DNA of 64,000 nt from assembly GCA_941918925.1 (NCBI GenBank), contig OW799237.1, forward strand, positions 111,890,515-111,954,514. Reading direction: 5' to 3'. Below are positions 44,106-57,048 of this stretch, one piece after another. The position numbers were made by a program, and so were the translations under genes. The notes under the pieces are model-generated. The model saw nothing but the letters and a program-made list of their open reading frames with translations, made no database searches and had not been told where the DNA came from. Origin of the DNA: Phyto melanocephala. Taxonomy: Eukaryota > Arthropoda > Insecta > Diptera > Rhinophoridae. The stretch's first letter is position 1; the number at the start of each line of letters is the position of its first letter.

Positions 44106-47036
44106 GAAAGTTCAGAAAAAATGGTAAAAGATTTGTGACTGGAATACATTTATTAATTCGCTTGTTGTTTCTTTAGAGTTAGAGCAAAAAGGTCAGGTTA
44201 TTACTGCGTTCACGCTCAGCAAAACTAAGAGCTATACAGAGGTTATCGTGAGAACTTTCTGCATCAACTCAATAGTTATGTTTTTTCTTAGCATTGTAGG
44301 ACTATTTAAGGTAAAATTACATGTTCAGTCGTTAAATAGAGAGCTAATAAAAATAAAAAGTGAAATTAATTTAGTACAAAGTTTTTTTTTTGGAATGACT
44401 GCTTAAAGAACAAAAAAATTCGAAAAAATTATACAAAGCAGGCCTCAAATTCACAAACTACATTTTTGGGACTTAATACCTTTTTGCCTAACGTCAAAGA
44501 ATTTTAGTTACTCAAACTCGAGTATGTATGTATAAATAAAATTTATACATTTTAAATGCTGGAGTGTTAAGAAAAAATTTATCAACGTTTTGTAGAAATT
44601 AGAGAGCTGTGTGAATGACTGAGAACTCTGAAAATCTTAATTGACTGATTCAACATGTTTTTTTTTGTATGTGTTTTTAATAAAATGTTTATCAATTAAC
44701 ATTTATTACATAAACAAGTCTTTTGAAGTTAATTATTTCCAACAACATTTTCCAATTAATTTCTTGCAATTTATTTGTTTTTTTTAAATTTTTTTATGTT
44801 CTACATCCTAGAGTTATTTTAATATATGTATTTGGAGGATGTACAAGATGTGTCGTATCGTCATATTTTTTTGTTATTTAAAAATGATTTAAAAATATTT
44901 TTTTTTATTTTGGCATAATTTTTAAAACCATTTTGAAATTTTAAAAACTATGACAATACGTTATGATAGCACACACCTTGTGAATTCACCAATAGTTTTT
45001 AATTATTATTATTATTTTTGTTTTCTCTTCTAAAAATTTTACAAAATCAATTTAATTAGGTAATACATTGTTTTATTTGTTTGTTTGTGTTTGTTTCTTT
45101 GTTATAAATATTTATTGATATAAAGTGTGTGTGGATCTTAATCATCAAAATTTCTATATAAAGATTTTTTTTTATCAATTTTTATTTTTTAGAAAATGGG
45201 AGGAAAATAGAAGGTTCAAAATTTTAGTTTTCATATAATTTTCTTATTGTTTTGCATTTCTTTTAAGAACTAATAGGTTTTTTTCTGTTTTTGTTTTGTT
45301 TTTCTTCTCAGCTTACAATACTTTTTTTTTATATTCATTTTATATTATATACATATACTATATATATTTATATGTATATGAATTACACTAAATATTACAT
45401 TTATAATTATGTTGTATAATTACTTGTTTTTTTTTTTAAATTTTAATGAGTTTTGTTTTTAATTGTTAAACTTATAATTGAAATTTTTTTCGAGTTTGTG
45501 TTTTATTGGTACATTTTTTCCTTTTTATTCAGTTAAAGACAAAAATTACTAAAAAAAAATATGTATGGAGGTGTATGTATGCTTGTAAGAAATAACTCCT
45601 ATATTAAATTATTGTTTAAAATTACGTACATGTTACAAAAGAAAAAAAAAAAAAAAAAAGAAATATAAAAAATTTCGAGTTAAGAATGAATGGAATTTTT
45701 AAATAAAAAAAAATAATTATTTATATGTGGATATACTTTATTTTAAACTTAAACGTTCGAATGCAAAACTTTAATAAAATTATCAAAAAAAAAAAATAAT
45801 AATAATGTAGCTGTTCTCAACTGTTTGTATATGGACCCCTCCATGACCAAAATCAACTTTCAAATTCATAAAAGGTTTACTTAAAACAAAATGTTCACCA
45901 ATTTAACTGCCGTTTTCCTTAAAAAATACTTTAGGTTTATCAACGGCTTATTGAACAGATGTTGTACAGAAATTTGTCAAATATGCCTTTAATAAACCTA
46001 AAAAAAAAATTTTAAGAAAATGGCAGTACGATTTTTAAAAACTGATAATGGGTATGAGGATTTGAATGTATTAAGAAATTTTTATAATTAAACATTTTTT
46101 TTTTGAAAAATCACTTCTATTAACAGAAATTTTTTTTGCAAATTTTTTAAACATAACAACAATTTTATAACAAAGGAATAATTTGTTAAACATGTTAACA
46201 GTGTGTGTATGTGATTAGCGAGCAATTTTTCTTGTCACAAGTATTGATTCTTTCCAGAATTATTTTTGGTTTTTTCTAATTTAAAAAAAAACTCACGGTT
46301 TTGCCACAAGAAAAATTGTTCACCAACATGTTTTTATAAGAAAAAAATTTGCATTCAATTTTCTATATAAATAAAAAATGTTTCTTATACAAAATTATTT
46401 AAAAAAATATTTTTTTTTTCAAAAATATGTCTACAAAGAAACATTTTTTAAATCAAGTAAATTAATCGACATTTTCTATAGCTATAGAATTTTTTTCCTT
46501 TTTTCTTTAATCTTGACATAATTTTTATACTTTTTTTTCTTTTTCTATTGCAAATAAATTTTACATTTTCCACAAACAAAAAAATAAAAAAAACCCAAAA
46601 AAAAAAGATTAATACAGAAAAATTTAATAGGAAAAAATTAAAAATGTTTTGAAAAAATGTCTGTAAACATGTTCATGATGTTGATGTTGTAAATAGTTTT
46701 TCTTTAAATTGTATTTTTTTTTTTATTAAATTAATTTTAATTTTGTCAATGCAGTGTGTTTTATAAAAAAGAATGTTGTGTTTTACTTAAGTTGCTCTTT
46801 TCTCTTTCTATTTTTATGTTTTGTTTTGTTTTAAGAGATAGAGCGACGATGTGGTTTTTGCTTCTTTATTTTATTAATTTTGTTTTTTCAATTCATTTTA
46901 TATTTAAATATGTATATGCATGTATGTTTGTTTGTTGTGTTGCTGTTGCAGTTGCAGTTGTTTTAATTGGTATATTTCTATTGTTTTAGTTATTGTTGTA
47001 TTAAAAATTCTTTTAATAACGTCGTTCTGCATTATC
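44106..47036 (-). other. Probable Syndecan 3' UTR and flank, AT-rich
   Basis: The region follows the Syndecan stop codon on the minus strand. It is AT-rich and without credible coding frames; a 77-residue frame at 46,756 is low-complexity. Many TTTATT (AATAAA on minus) sites exist, so I cannot choose the poly(A) site. Confidence 0.35.
45930..46002. repeat. Second copy of the small AGGTTTATC...AATAAACCT repeat
   Basis: It shares the CAGAAATTTGTCAAATAT core and the inverted-end layout with 1281-1367. Confidence 0.4.
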
Positions 47037-50000
47037 TCAGGCATAAAATTCTCGATTTGTTGCATTTTTCGCATAGGAATTCATGGCAGGTGATCGCTTC
47101 GGTTCGTCAAGAGCATACGAGCCCTCGTCCTTTTTTCTCATGCGATAAACAATAAACATGACCACCAAAATGGCGCACAATAGACCAACAACAGCACCGC
47201 CAATAACAGCTGGAAATAAGTAAAAAAAAAAAAATAATTATCAATTAAGTTTAAAAATTAATTTTTGTAACAGATATTGTTAAAAGAAATAATTAAAGAT
47301 TTAAACTTTAAAACTAATATGAGTACAAAGAAGAAAGATTGCTAAATGAGGTCAATCCATAATTTGTATACTATTAACTAAAAGGTGGGGGTATGTGAAA
47401 ATTTAATTAATACTCCCATCATTATAAGACACTAGCCAAGTCCGGCGCGCGTTGCTACGCCCCTTAAAGAATAAAATGCATTCTGAATTTTAATTGAATA
47501 TCAAGTGCAAGAAGCTAAAAATCATAACTTTTTTTTTAATGTGTTGAAAGTTTCAGAAAAATCGGTGAAGTTCAAGTAGCTGAAAATTATAATTTTTTTT
47601 ATGGGCGTGACTTTTCTAATCTCCAAATTAGAGAGTCATGACAGCTCAATGTGCAAAGTTTTAGAAAAATCGATCTAGTGCAAGAGCTAAATATGATAAC
47701 TTATTTTTTATGAGCGTGGCAATGCCCATTTTTCTAATCACGAAATTGTATAATCATGACAGCTCAAAATGTGTGCAAAGTTTGTGAAAAATCGGTCAAG
47801 TGCAAGTACCTCAAAATTAAAACTTTTTTAGGGGCGTGGCCCCGCCCACTTTTCTTATCACAAAATTATTTAGTCATGACAGGTCGATATGTGTGCAAAG
47901 TTTCAGAAAAATTAGTCAAGTGCATGTAGCTAAAAATTATAACTTATTTTTTTTGGGCGTAGCCCCGCCCACTTTTTACGACCCAAAAACACTCCCTGGA
48001 ATGTGTACAATAACTTGCCAAAGTTTGAGTCCGATCGGCTTTACGGTTTCGGAGTCCATAGCTTACACGCACACACACACAGAGTTTCACTATGATAGAT
48101 TGATCAGGTTTAAACATAATCGTGTATACTTATGTGTTGTTATTAAAACCAATAATGATAAAAACAAGATTACGCATTGCAAGGTACAAAATTCACGTAA
48201 TCGAAATTTAAAAATTCTTATAAGACTTTCTATACCCAAATAGACAAGTAAAATTCTGATCGTGATCGAATGTCGTAATTTGCTTTCTGGACTTAATGTG
48301 GCTTTAGCAAGACGGCAAAACTTGCCGCATCGTGCATTAAACAATCTATTTATTGCAGCAACGATTTCCAGAACAAATAATCTCAAAAAATACTGATGTC
48401 ATTTGGCCACCAAGATCATGCGTTTTAACGCCGCACATAGGGGTGTTTTGCGAATCTTGCCGGACATTTGGTCAAAAGTTAAATAAATGTAAAAATTTAG
48501 GTATGCAGCTCGACAGACAAAAAAAGTTTGCATCGTTTAGTAAATTTTCAAGACTTTTGCTTGAGATTTGTCGTTTTTGGACACTGTTAAAGTCAACTTT
48601 ACCAACCAAGTTTCATTCATCTAGGAGCACTCAATAACTTTTTAGAAGCAATATAAGCTAAAACAAGTAAGAGCGCTATATTCGGCCGTGCCGAATCTTA
48701 TATACCCTTCACAACGTATAGTCATGCAATAACAATTGTTTGTATCACCATTCATCTCATATAGAATACGTACATACATATAAAAACATACATATATAAA
48801 AACATCCCATTGTAAAATTATAAATTAACGTATGTATGTTAAAAAAACAAAAAATAAAAAAAAAATTAAAAAAAAAATTTAAAAAAAAAATTTTTAAAAA
48901 AATTAAAAAAAAAATTTAAAAAAATAATAAAAATATAAATAATATATTAAATAAAAAATTTAAAAAAATTTTTTTTTGGCTCAGCTGGGATTCGATGCCA
49001 CACGTTTTCTCTAACCAGTATACACGTTTGTTTGTATGTATGTTGTTGTTGTAATGTTGTTTTTGTGAAAAAAAAAATCGAGGTGGTGGTGGGTTTTTGC
49101 TCATATCTCAGTTGTTTATGTACCGATGTTTCTGATTTTCAATACCGATCTACTCCCGAATATTTCTGATACTTTAATACCTTACCCGGGTCCAACCTAC
49201 ATATGTCGGGGGGCTTCAAAAAGTTGATTTCAACATACACACGGACAGACGGACAGAGCTTTATCGACTCCCCTATTCATAAGCTTTCAGAAAATATATA
49301 TATTTATGGGGTCGGAAATGAAAATTGTATAAATTTCACACGGAATGACAAACCTATATATACCCTTTTTCACTGTGTGAAGGGTATAAAAAGTGATGTC
49401 CGTCCAGATTGGCAAAATACCCCATGTGCGTCGTGCGGTTTTTTACTTTGGTGCTTTGTCAAAGCTTAAATCTGAGATTAAATGTGACACTGTAAACAAC
49501 AGCCACATCTATATTAGAGAGTCATGGAAAACTTTATGAAAGGAACCATTGGCTATAATCAGAAGCGTGGGAGCCATTTGACGTATATTTTATTCCATAC
49601 TTAATCGCAACATGTCCTCTTTACAATCTTATAAAATAATCACAACTTAACCCAAAAATAAGCGTTTTTATTTTAAAATCAAAAAGTGAATTCTTACCGA
49701 GACATTCTTTATTTATATTCTACAGCCCTTTCATTTTATATAACTATTTAATATATCAGTTCTTTTGAGGCTTAAAAAACTTATTTTTCGTCTGCAAATG
49801 TTAGAAAACAAAACGGATTTTCAGTATTTTCTGAAGTAATTTTTAAAACTGCAACTGTGAATTTGTTTCCAATGTTATGTGCAACAGTTTATTACGAGCT
49901 TAAGGAATTTGGTTTGTAATTTGAGTAATTTGTATAAAAATAGTTGAACAAATTTTAGAAATCATTGAAAATTTATACACTTTGTTCTTATCACAGTTTA

Positions 50001-52153
50001 AGAGCACTTTTTTTAAATAGTTCTTATTATAATACTAGCCCGCATATTCCTAATCAATTTTGCAAAATTAAAAAAAGGTTTTAATAACAAATTTAATCTT
50101 AAACGTTAAATACAAGCAAACACAGAGTTTTTTTATAAAATAAATAAAAAAATAAAATGATTCACACATTAAATTTATTTAAGCAGACCGCAAGAACGGC
50201 AATTAAAAATAATTCTTATTTGTTGAAATTCAACTGTTAATTGCATAGATGAACATGATTGTATATGCGACAGTAAATCTGTGGCTAATAAAACAACAAC
50301 TGAATAAGTTGAGTTATATTTAAAATGGAGATAATATAATTACAGTGTGTAATTTCGGAAATTAAAACTATCCTTAAGCGAATTGCTTATACTTTGAGCA
50401 AGTCAATGTTATTTGCAATAAAAACTCATTTTAAGTTACGATTTTGCTTAATTTCGAAGACCATTAGGTTACTCAAATTTAAAACAAAAGTAACTGACAT
50501 GAACGTTACACGATAGAAAAATAAGAATATTTAAAAAATAATAAAAGCTTGGCGGCCGCAGTTCGAAAATTTCACAAAAAATATGGAGATTAATTTAAAA
50601 ATTCAGTGAGACTGAGAAATTCTCTACAGCTAATACTCACTAAAGATCTGTATGGAAAATTAAGATAAACGAGTTCGTACAGTCGCCGGCACAATTATTT
50701 TGACAAGAAAATAAATCACTTATTTATTTTTAACTTTAAAAATGCTTAATTGAAATTTGAGTGTGTAAGTCTTACATAAATCATCTTTTTCGATTAATTG
50801 TATTGGAATGAGCTTTCATCAGACCAAATAAATTTCTCAAAAACTCTACTGGCGAATAGTCAGCTCACTAAATGAAGTACTGTATGACCTATTCCATTTA
50901 TATGCGTAATCTTTGGGTTTTAATTAAACGTCTGTTTTAAATTTTCGCTAGATAATTCGGTCTTCACTTAAAGTTGTTTTGCGTTTCGCGCCGGATCGCG
51001 GTAAATTTTGTACATCGTTTTTGTTTTTTACATTTGTTCTACGTAACAAATTGAACTCGTTTGCTATGTCTATTACCTTGAAGCCGACATTGAACTTTGC
51101 TGCTATTGAGGCTCTAACAATATTAGTGAACTCCGCCGTTTTCCCATATTTTCAAATCACTGATGAATCAAAATTTAAAGTAAAGACACAAAAATTAATT
51201 AGAACAACTTTAGTTGACCTTCAATTGCAAAGAACACGCAAGAAAACTAATATGAAGTGTATGTTAAAATAGTTATGCTTAAGCGAAAGTCACTGTCTAT
51301 TATGATTCTCATCAGCAGTTTGTGAGTGCACAAAACAATGGACAAAATATTTTACATAAGTGTTGTTGTTGATGTGCTCTTTGTTTTAAGGATAGCATAC
51401 GCATTTAAACGAAAAAAAATGCCAATAGACAATATAATTGTGTCGACGACTGTATGTACATGCAAAGCCGTGGATGACATTTGCCCGATGTGTTATTCCA
51501 TAAATAATCCTATAATTCAAAAAATTATAATAATAATAAAAAAAATTTAAACTGCATTTTCTATTAAATTAAAATCTTGCGTTAATTTTGGGATACCCTT
51601 TAGTTTCATTGTAATATGTTTTTTGTATAAATCATTTTTATTTTTCTATTTTTGAACTTCTTAAGACATTTATTAAATTATTGTAAATTGTAATCATTTC
51701 GTAATATTAAAAAACACAGAAGGACAGACGGATATTGCTTATTAGACATGTTTTTACCTGTTTCTTTATCTCAAACTATGTACGTGTATTGTACATAAAA
51801 GTATTCCTTTAATAGCCATAATATTTCACAAATCTTATTCCCATTTATAAGCAATAAACATGTACACACATACATACATACATATGTATGTATGTACATC
51901 CATTGAACAACAGTAAAAAATGATAGTAATAATAATAAAGAAAAGTAAATATAAAAATGCATTTATTACATACCCGCTAAAATGCCTGGTTGAGCAAAGA
52001 AGCTCGCCGTTCTATCGTCATCGTTGGCGTTCATGATTAAAACTTCGTTGCCTGTGGTCTGTTCGATTATTTTAGTCTCTGGTGGCAAACTGTTGATGCT
52101 GTTCGTATCCAGATCGTGTATATTTGTGCCTCCTTGTGTATTAATGCCACCAG
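47037..52153 (-). CDS. Sdc: Syndecan, last two coding exons
   Basis: Syndecan is a single-pass heparan sulfate proteoglycan that works with growth-factor, Slit/Robo and adhesion signalling at the cell surface. Exon 51,974-52,153 (180 bp, phase 1 at both ends) encodes the end of the ectodomain, ending FFAQPGILA. The final exon 47,037-47,209 encodes the membrane helix VIGGAVVGLLCAILVVMFIV, the conserved C1 tail start RMRKKDEGSYALDEPK, a variable part (RSPAMNSYAKNATN) and the C2 end EFYA, a PDZ-binding motif; the stop is TGA. The 4,764-bp intron has correct GT-AG ends and is full of transposons. Upstream exons are to the right, most likely outside the window. Family identity is very clear; Drosophila Sdc at 57E adjoins Acox57D, matching this order. 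Confidence 0.93.
47431..48099 (-). mobile_element. Helitron-like element with internal ~120-bp tandem repeats
   Basis: On the minus strand it starts TCTATCATAGTGAAACTC, passes a short (GT)n, and ends GGGGCGTAGCAACGCGCGCC, then GGACTTGGCTAGT. A 5' TC, a hairpin near the end and CTAGT fit Helitrons. The interior has about four units of a GGGCGTGGC...CAGAAAAATCGGTCAAGTGC repeat. Open frames in it are repeat artefacts. It sits in the last Syndecan intron. Confidence 0.65.
48290..48480 (+). pseudogene. Mariner/IS630 transposase fragment
   Basis: A frame reads QQRFPEQIISKNTDVIWPPR followed by SCVLTPH, the segment around the last catalytic residue. Nothing else of the element is readable. Confidence 0.6.
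48662..49390 (-). mobile_element. INE-1/DINE-1-like element in the Syndecan intron
   Basis: It has AACAAGTAAGAGCGCTATAT, the TTCGGCCGTGCCGAA hairpin, an A/T-rich middle, 'cacacggacagacggacaga', 'tttatggggtcggaaatga' and the terminal ATACCCTTTTTCACTGTGTG...AGGGTAT hairpin. It is one of the least diverged copies. Confidence 0.65.
49391..50678. other. Syndecan intron stretch, no feature recognised
   Basis: AT-rich sequence without convincing frames or element ends. A GC-rich spot AAGCTTGGCGGCCGCAG at about 50,547 stands out but has no partner. Confidence 0.4.
50679..51190 (-). pseudogene. Tc1-like transposase relic
   Basis: One end is ACAGTCGCCGGCACAATTAT, a Tc1-type terminus. On the minus strand a decayed frame reads ASIAAKFNVGFKVIDIANEF, then LPRSGAKRKTTLSEDRII, the paired helix-turn-helix region with its GRPR-like linker, then broken text to YKWNRSYSTSF. 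Several stops are present. Confidence 0.55.
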
Positions 52154-52980
52154 CTGTTTTTATTTCATTTTAATATTATTATGTTCCGTTTTATTTTATT
52201 TTATATTTTTTTTAAATATTTTAAATCCGCAACACAGTACATAGAAAAATTTATGACAAATGGTGGCGTACAGCAAGCAGTTGGTTTGAAAAGAGTGCCA
52301 ATGATAGATTGGAAGAGTAGGAGATAGAGAGAGAGAGAAAAAAAAAATAAAGATATTACGGTAAGTTTTCTGTAGTTTCAATATATTTTATAACTCATTA
52401 CAATCGAAAGAAACAATAACAATGAAATATATAATAAATTAAAAGAAAGAAATGAAAAGAATATTAAACAAAAAATATTTAATTTATGTTAGTATGAGTG
52501 ATGATGATTAGTAAAATATATATAGAGAATTATATTTATTATAATTGAAAACCAAAAATAAATAGTATGCGTAATTCAAGAGAAATAATTTGCTGTATCA
52601 AAGAGTTTGTACGAAACATGGATACAGTATGTGGAAAAAATAAGTTGTCAAATCATAAATTATTTTTAAATTACCTTACGATCTCTGTTTTAAATTTTTT
52701 TTTATTGTTCTTTTATATATCCCGTTACAAAAGTAAGATCACTAGAATGCAAATTTGACGCTGAAAGTGTTTGTGTTTTTTTATGCGAACAAGCTAAACT
52801 AAGAGAGAACAATTTTTTGGGTAGGTATAATTAAATTCAAGGTACCTATTTATAATTGTAACTGGAGCATTATCGTAACTAGACCTTTCCGGGGGTGCAA
52901 TGACCCCCCCAGAAATGTTTTGAAAATTTGAAAAAATTAATTATTTCAATTTAATTTACACATAATAAATATGTTTATGT
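52154..52980. other. Next Syndecan intron, start; no element recognised
   Basis: AT-rich intron sequence. A GGGGGTGCAATGACCCCC hairpin occurs at about 52,891. No exon of Syndecan was found here. Confidence 0.4.
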
Positions 52981-53620
52981 AGGGGGATACGGGTCTCTTT
53001 TCATTCTTCAATGATAACAAGGATACCGAAAAGGTATCATTGGCCTAATTGAGTCCCTTGCCGCCTCAGGCGATTATTCTAGAGAATTTAAGACTGATGA
53101 TTATCTCCAATCCTCATCACAGCGTCTATCGTAATTGCCAGTATTAGCACCAGACTAATTTCTCCTATAGCACTTACATCCAACGTGTGCTTGCTGGTGG
53201 TACTGAGTCTGCTGCCAGCCAATGCCGGACACTCGCAAACTATATGCGCTGCCGTCTCAGCAGTCTCAAGGCACATTCTACAAACATTTTCTTCCACAAC
53301 TTTAATCTAGTGCAGATGATAGTTGAAGTTGCCATGCCCTGTGACCAGAGCAGTTATCCAGAGTACCTTAACTGTATTCCTGCCAAGGGGCACCATACGT
53401 GCCTGGCTACACGTCACCATATCAGGTTTGATGCTTCTACCCATTGTAAGACACGCACCATTCCATCACCCGGAGCAACTCTGGGTTCCGGTCCGCAAAA
53501 AGCAGCGGCAGCTACCGTCCTACACATAAAATTAACTCAGTTTCAAATTTTGTCGCACCTCAAAATAAAAAAGTTATGGCTACGCCAATAAACCAATGAA
53601 TGAGGCATTTATTATGAAAA
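52981..53620 (-). mobile_element. 3' end of a non-LTR retrotransposon (ORF2 tail and 3' UTR)
   Basis: On the minus strand, degraded text with LVTGHGNFNYHL precedes ENVCRMCLETAETAAHIVCE, the Cys-Cys-His-Cys cluster found after the RNase H domain in R1/I/LOA-type elements. The frame 53,297-53,088 is the last clean piece; a 3' UTR runs to about 52,981. It is 5' truncated, as usual for non-LTR copies. Confidence 0.7.
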
Positions 53621-53639
53621 AAAACATCTTTAATCTTTG

Positions 53640-54545
53640 TTATAGATAGTAACTGCTAGCTCGTAGGTGACGGCTAAATCCAAGTATGAATTAAAATTAT
53701 AACAATTGAATGACAAAGAGCCTTATGCTACTATTAGTGTGTATTAAGATGGTCCTACACATAAATATATAGCAGAAAATTTTAATAAAAGTCAAAGAGC
53801 AATTTGGAAAGTAATCTTCAAATATAGGAAGCAACGCCGAGTTTGCAGGAATATGCGTTCTAGGCGTCCTAAAAAACCACAGAATAGATTAGATTAAATG
53901 ATTAAATTGTAGAAATTTCCAATGGCAATCAGCATTAAATACTCGAATACAACTGTTAAATTGCAGATTGCGTGAAAGCAACAAGCAAAACAATCATAAA
54001 AGATAAGAATTTTATGAAGAACTGATATTCAAGTATCCAAACTTTTAGCACATAGTGCATTGGACAGATGAGTATATGATTTGACACAAACATTTTTATG
54101 GCATGGTGTACCTAAGGCGCAATCGTAGTAAACAGCTTTTCTATAAATGCATGTTAGAACGGGGTTTAATGATTTGAGGGTGCTTCCTAGTGAATGGTAC
54201 TGGTAGTATAGTTATTTTTGAGGGAAGACTAACGGCCGCAACACACCTAAAAACCCTACAGAAGAAAAAAGACAAAAGAAAGCAGATAAAATCTCATACT
54301 GCAACAAATAATGTACCAAACGCACGGCAAAATTAATAAAAAAATATTTTTTTTAAAGCCAGATCTGTCCCCAATAGAAATTCCGTGGGTGATTTTGAAA
54401 GTGTGCGAGGATAAGCCAAAAAAATTTAAAGATTGGAAAGAATTTTTTTCGCAGAACCAGTGTTTGAAGCTGGACGAATCAGTGATAAACACGCTTGACA
54501 AAATGGCAATTCAGAACTTTGGGCATTGTGGATGACAACTTACTT
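53640..54545 (+). pseudogene. Decayed Tc1-like element
   Basis: Only the end is clear: 54,311-54,535 reads DLSPIEIPWVILKVCED, the region of the last catalytic residue in Tc1-type transposases, then NTLDKMAIQNFGHCG. The upstream ~600 bp have Tc1-like pieces broken by many stops. Confidence 0.55.
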
Positions 54546-54735
54546 TCGCAACATGAATTTCTGCGCTATTGTTAAGTTTCTTTTTTAAAAATTGAAGAGG
54601 ATTGCTAGTATCATGAAATAAAAGGCAAAATGACAATTCATAACTTTGGGCATTGCGGATATTCATTAATTGACACCTGACTTTCGCAAAGAGAACTTCT
54701 ATGGTGTCATTAATTTTCTTTTTTAAAAGAATAAA
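54497..54735 (+). repeat. Tandem duplication of the Tc1 relic's 3' end
   Basis: CAGAACTTTGGGCATTGTGG then CTTTCGCAA and TTTCTTTTTTAAAA recur about 125 bp later as CATAACTTTGGGCATTGCGG, CTTTCGCAA and TTTTCTTTTTTAAAA. Confidence 0.65.
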
Positions 54736-55304
54736 AATTTCAATAATATAAACTTTACTGCATACGATTGTTGAAATATTGGTCTTGACAACTTATTTTT
54801 TTTCCACCTACCGCATATTTTATATTTATACTTTATTTTCTTATCAAATACTTTTTACGTATGAAGTTGCTATTAAGTTACGATTGTTTAGAATATAAAC
54901 ACTCAGAGAAGAGTGTTTAGCTGAAAGCTTTATGTCATTTATTAGTAGTATAAACACAAAATTCTTGCACCATTAAATAAGATTTTAAGATTTTCAACAA
55001 ATAAATTAGACATAAAATACAAAAACAATTTACCATATGAAGTGATTATTCTTAATATTAAGTTAACAGCATTGTTAGGTTTGTTAGTTGTCATACAAAC
55101 GATTTTTATATTAAAAAAAATTATAACAATTAAACAATAATTGCAAAAGGCATTAAAAATTAATGCAATGCATCTTTTATATTTTGTTTCTTATTAACAC
55201 ATACAATTTATAATAAATACAAGACAATACATCTCTTAATAAACTAATGAGCTAATGAAATTAATGCCTACTTTTAGGCTTATATGTACGTACATACATA
55301 CATA

Positions 55305-55548
55305 TCTGTGGCTTGGAGCTAAAAGGGCCAATGTCACTTTTTTGCTTTTTTGGGTTAATCATTAGATTTGTTTTATTGCTCTTTTTCATTATGGTAAAAC
55401 AGCTAAAGTCATACTTAACTCAGAACAGCTTCATAAATAAAATGCTGGCCAATGTCACTATGAAAGCATCTATAAAAGTTAAAGTTCAATTCCAATCTTC
55501 TCAAAAGTAAATACTTTGACATTGGCTCTTTTAGCTCCAAGCCACAGA
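55305..55548. mobile_element. 244-bp TA-flanked MITE
   Basis: TCTGTGGCTTGGAGCTAAAA begins ~34-bp inverted ends with one mismatch; TA flanks both sides. The interior is non-coding despite a 65-residue open frame. Confidence 0.85.
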
Positions 55549-55946
55549 TATATTCCATGTATTATGTAAGTAAGTAAAATAGGAGACATTTGTCTTGTTT
55601 ACACTTTTAATTGTTCTCAGTAACCATAATAAACATTTCATTTGAATCCCAAAATAAGTTTCTTTAATAAAATGGAATTGTACAAAAAAAAAATTTTCTT
55701 AAATATATTATTTATTTTTATAAAGAAAATGCATCCTTTCGTTATAAAGGATTTCTCTTAGAGACTTGACCATTTTTCTGTAACGCACTCTTTAACCAGT
55801 TACCGTTTGTATAGGAAATGTCAAAATATTTAGAACATTTTCACCGAACTTTAACAACAAAATCATGATCAGCGATATTTACTAAAAGTGCTGAGAAAAA
55901 TGTTCTTACAACTATGTATTTCATTTCATACACCTTCCAAACACTA

Positions 55947-56187
55947 TGGCTGACTTCCAAGGCGTTCGTATACAGTATTGCTACTGTATTTAAATCACAT
56001 ACGTATGCAAAGTTCCGAAACAATGCATCAACTATAAAACCGATGCATTGTTTGCTTTCTTACTGCGTTAAAAATACTTGGCGGCGGCGTTTTGAAGTGG
56101 TATACATTGTATAATTATTGTACTGCGGCGTTATGAAATATGATGTTTTGTTCAAACACAAAGCAATTGACATTTTGGAAGTCAGCC
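55947..56187. mobile_element. GGCTGACTTCC-ended MITE
   Basis: GGCTGACTTCCAA at about 55,948 is mirrored by TTGGAAGTCAGCC ending at 56,187, with TAT (or TA) next to both ends. It contains two GCGGCG(T/G) motifs and no gene. Confidence 0.6.
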
Positions 56188-56339
56188 TATATTTCAGTGT
56201 GAATATAAAAAACAAAACAAACAGATCAAAACATGGCTCTCACTTACACGAATGAATGAATCATCAATCGAAAAGTTTTTATCTACACATTAAAAAAAAC
56301 AAATCAAGTAATTTGTACTTAAATTAAGCCATAGCGGTG

Positions 56340-56795
56340 TCAAATTTGAAAGTTGAAAAATTTGATATATTAAAAAACTTTTATTTTTGCCTATAACTCT
56401 ACCGATTAGCGACCGATTTGAAGGTTGAAAAATTTGATATATTAAAAAAAATTATTTTTGCCTATAACTCTACCGATTAGGGACCGATTTTACCAAACTT
56501 TTTTTAGAAAATACATGGAAACAAAAGTGTATATAAATTATACTAGAGCGAAAAATGTTAATTTTAATGGTAAAATAGAGCCAGTCGCGTTTATTTGCTT
56601 ATATCTCAGAATTTTATGAGTTGATTGTAACAACAAAAGTTGATTTTAAGCAACACACAGACAGGGACATTGCTCAATAGGGGAGTCACTATTGGGGTAT
56701 AATTATTATTGAAATTACAATAGCAAAAAAAAAAAACAAAACGGTAAGAGTTATAAGTATGTATATACTCTTTCCACCTTAGGTAAAGGGTATTA
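56340..56795 (-). mobile_element. Divergent INE-1/DINE-1-like element with a 70-bp tandem repeat
   Basis: GAAAAATTTGATATATTAAA...CTATAACTCTACCGATTAG occurs twice in tandem (about 56,352-56,490). Then come 'atatctcag', 'caacacacagacagg', 'ataggggagtc' and a terminal CACCTTAGGTAAAGGGTAT. The tandem part also matches 40,190-40,240 in reverse. Confidence 0.5.
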
Positions 56796-57048
56796 GTATT
56801 AAAATAGCATTTAGAAATATGTAGGTAAGATTCTGATGGTAATTCAAATCGATTAAAGATTTTTGGCGGTATGCAAAAACGTTTTATAAACCATTGTTTA
56901 GCAAAAATTCCTTTTGTTGTATTTAATTTTATGAACTTTTTCAATTTGTATTATATTTTAAATTTTTTTTTACGCAAAAAATAAAAAAGCTTAACATACC
57001 TTTATTATCTTTAAAAGTTTAGGAGTAGGAATTTAACATTTATAAATA

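Noticed and set aside
46756..46989. 77-residue hydrophobic frame
   Set aside because: T-rich sequence gives Phe/Leu runs; it overlaps the probable Syndecan 3' UTR in antisense and shows no gene signals.
47836..48243. 135-residue plus-strand open frame
   Set aside because: It lies across the ~120-bp tandem repeats of a Helitron-like element; the repeated APPTF peptide mirrors the DNA repeat.
50540..50570. Adjacent HindIII and NotI sites (AAGCTTGGCGGCCGC), as in a cloning linker
   Set aside because: Flanks are ordinary AT-rich intron sequence with no vector-like text, so chance is more likely.
53187..53591. 134-residue plus-strand frame
   Set aside because: It is the shadow of the non-LTR tail read on the minus strand, where the Cys/His cluster is meaningful.
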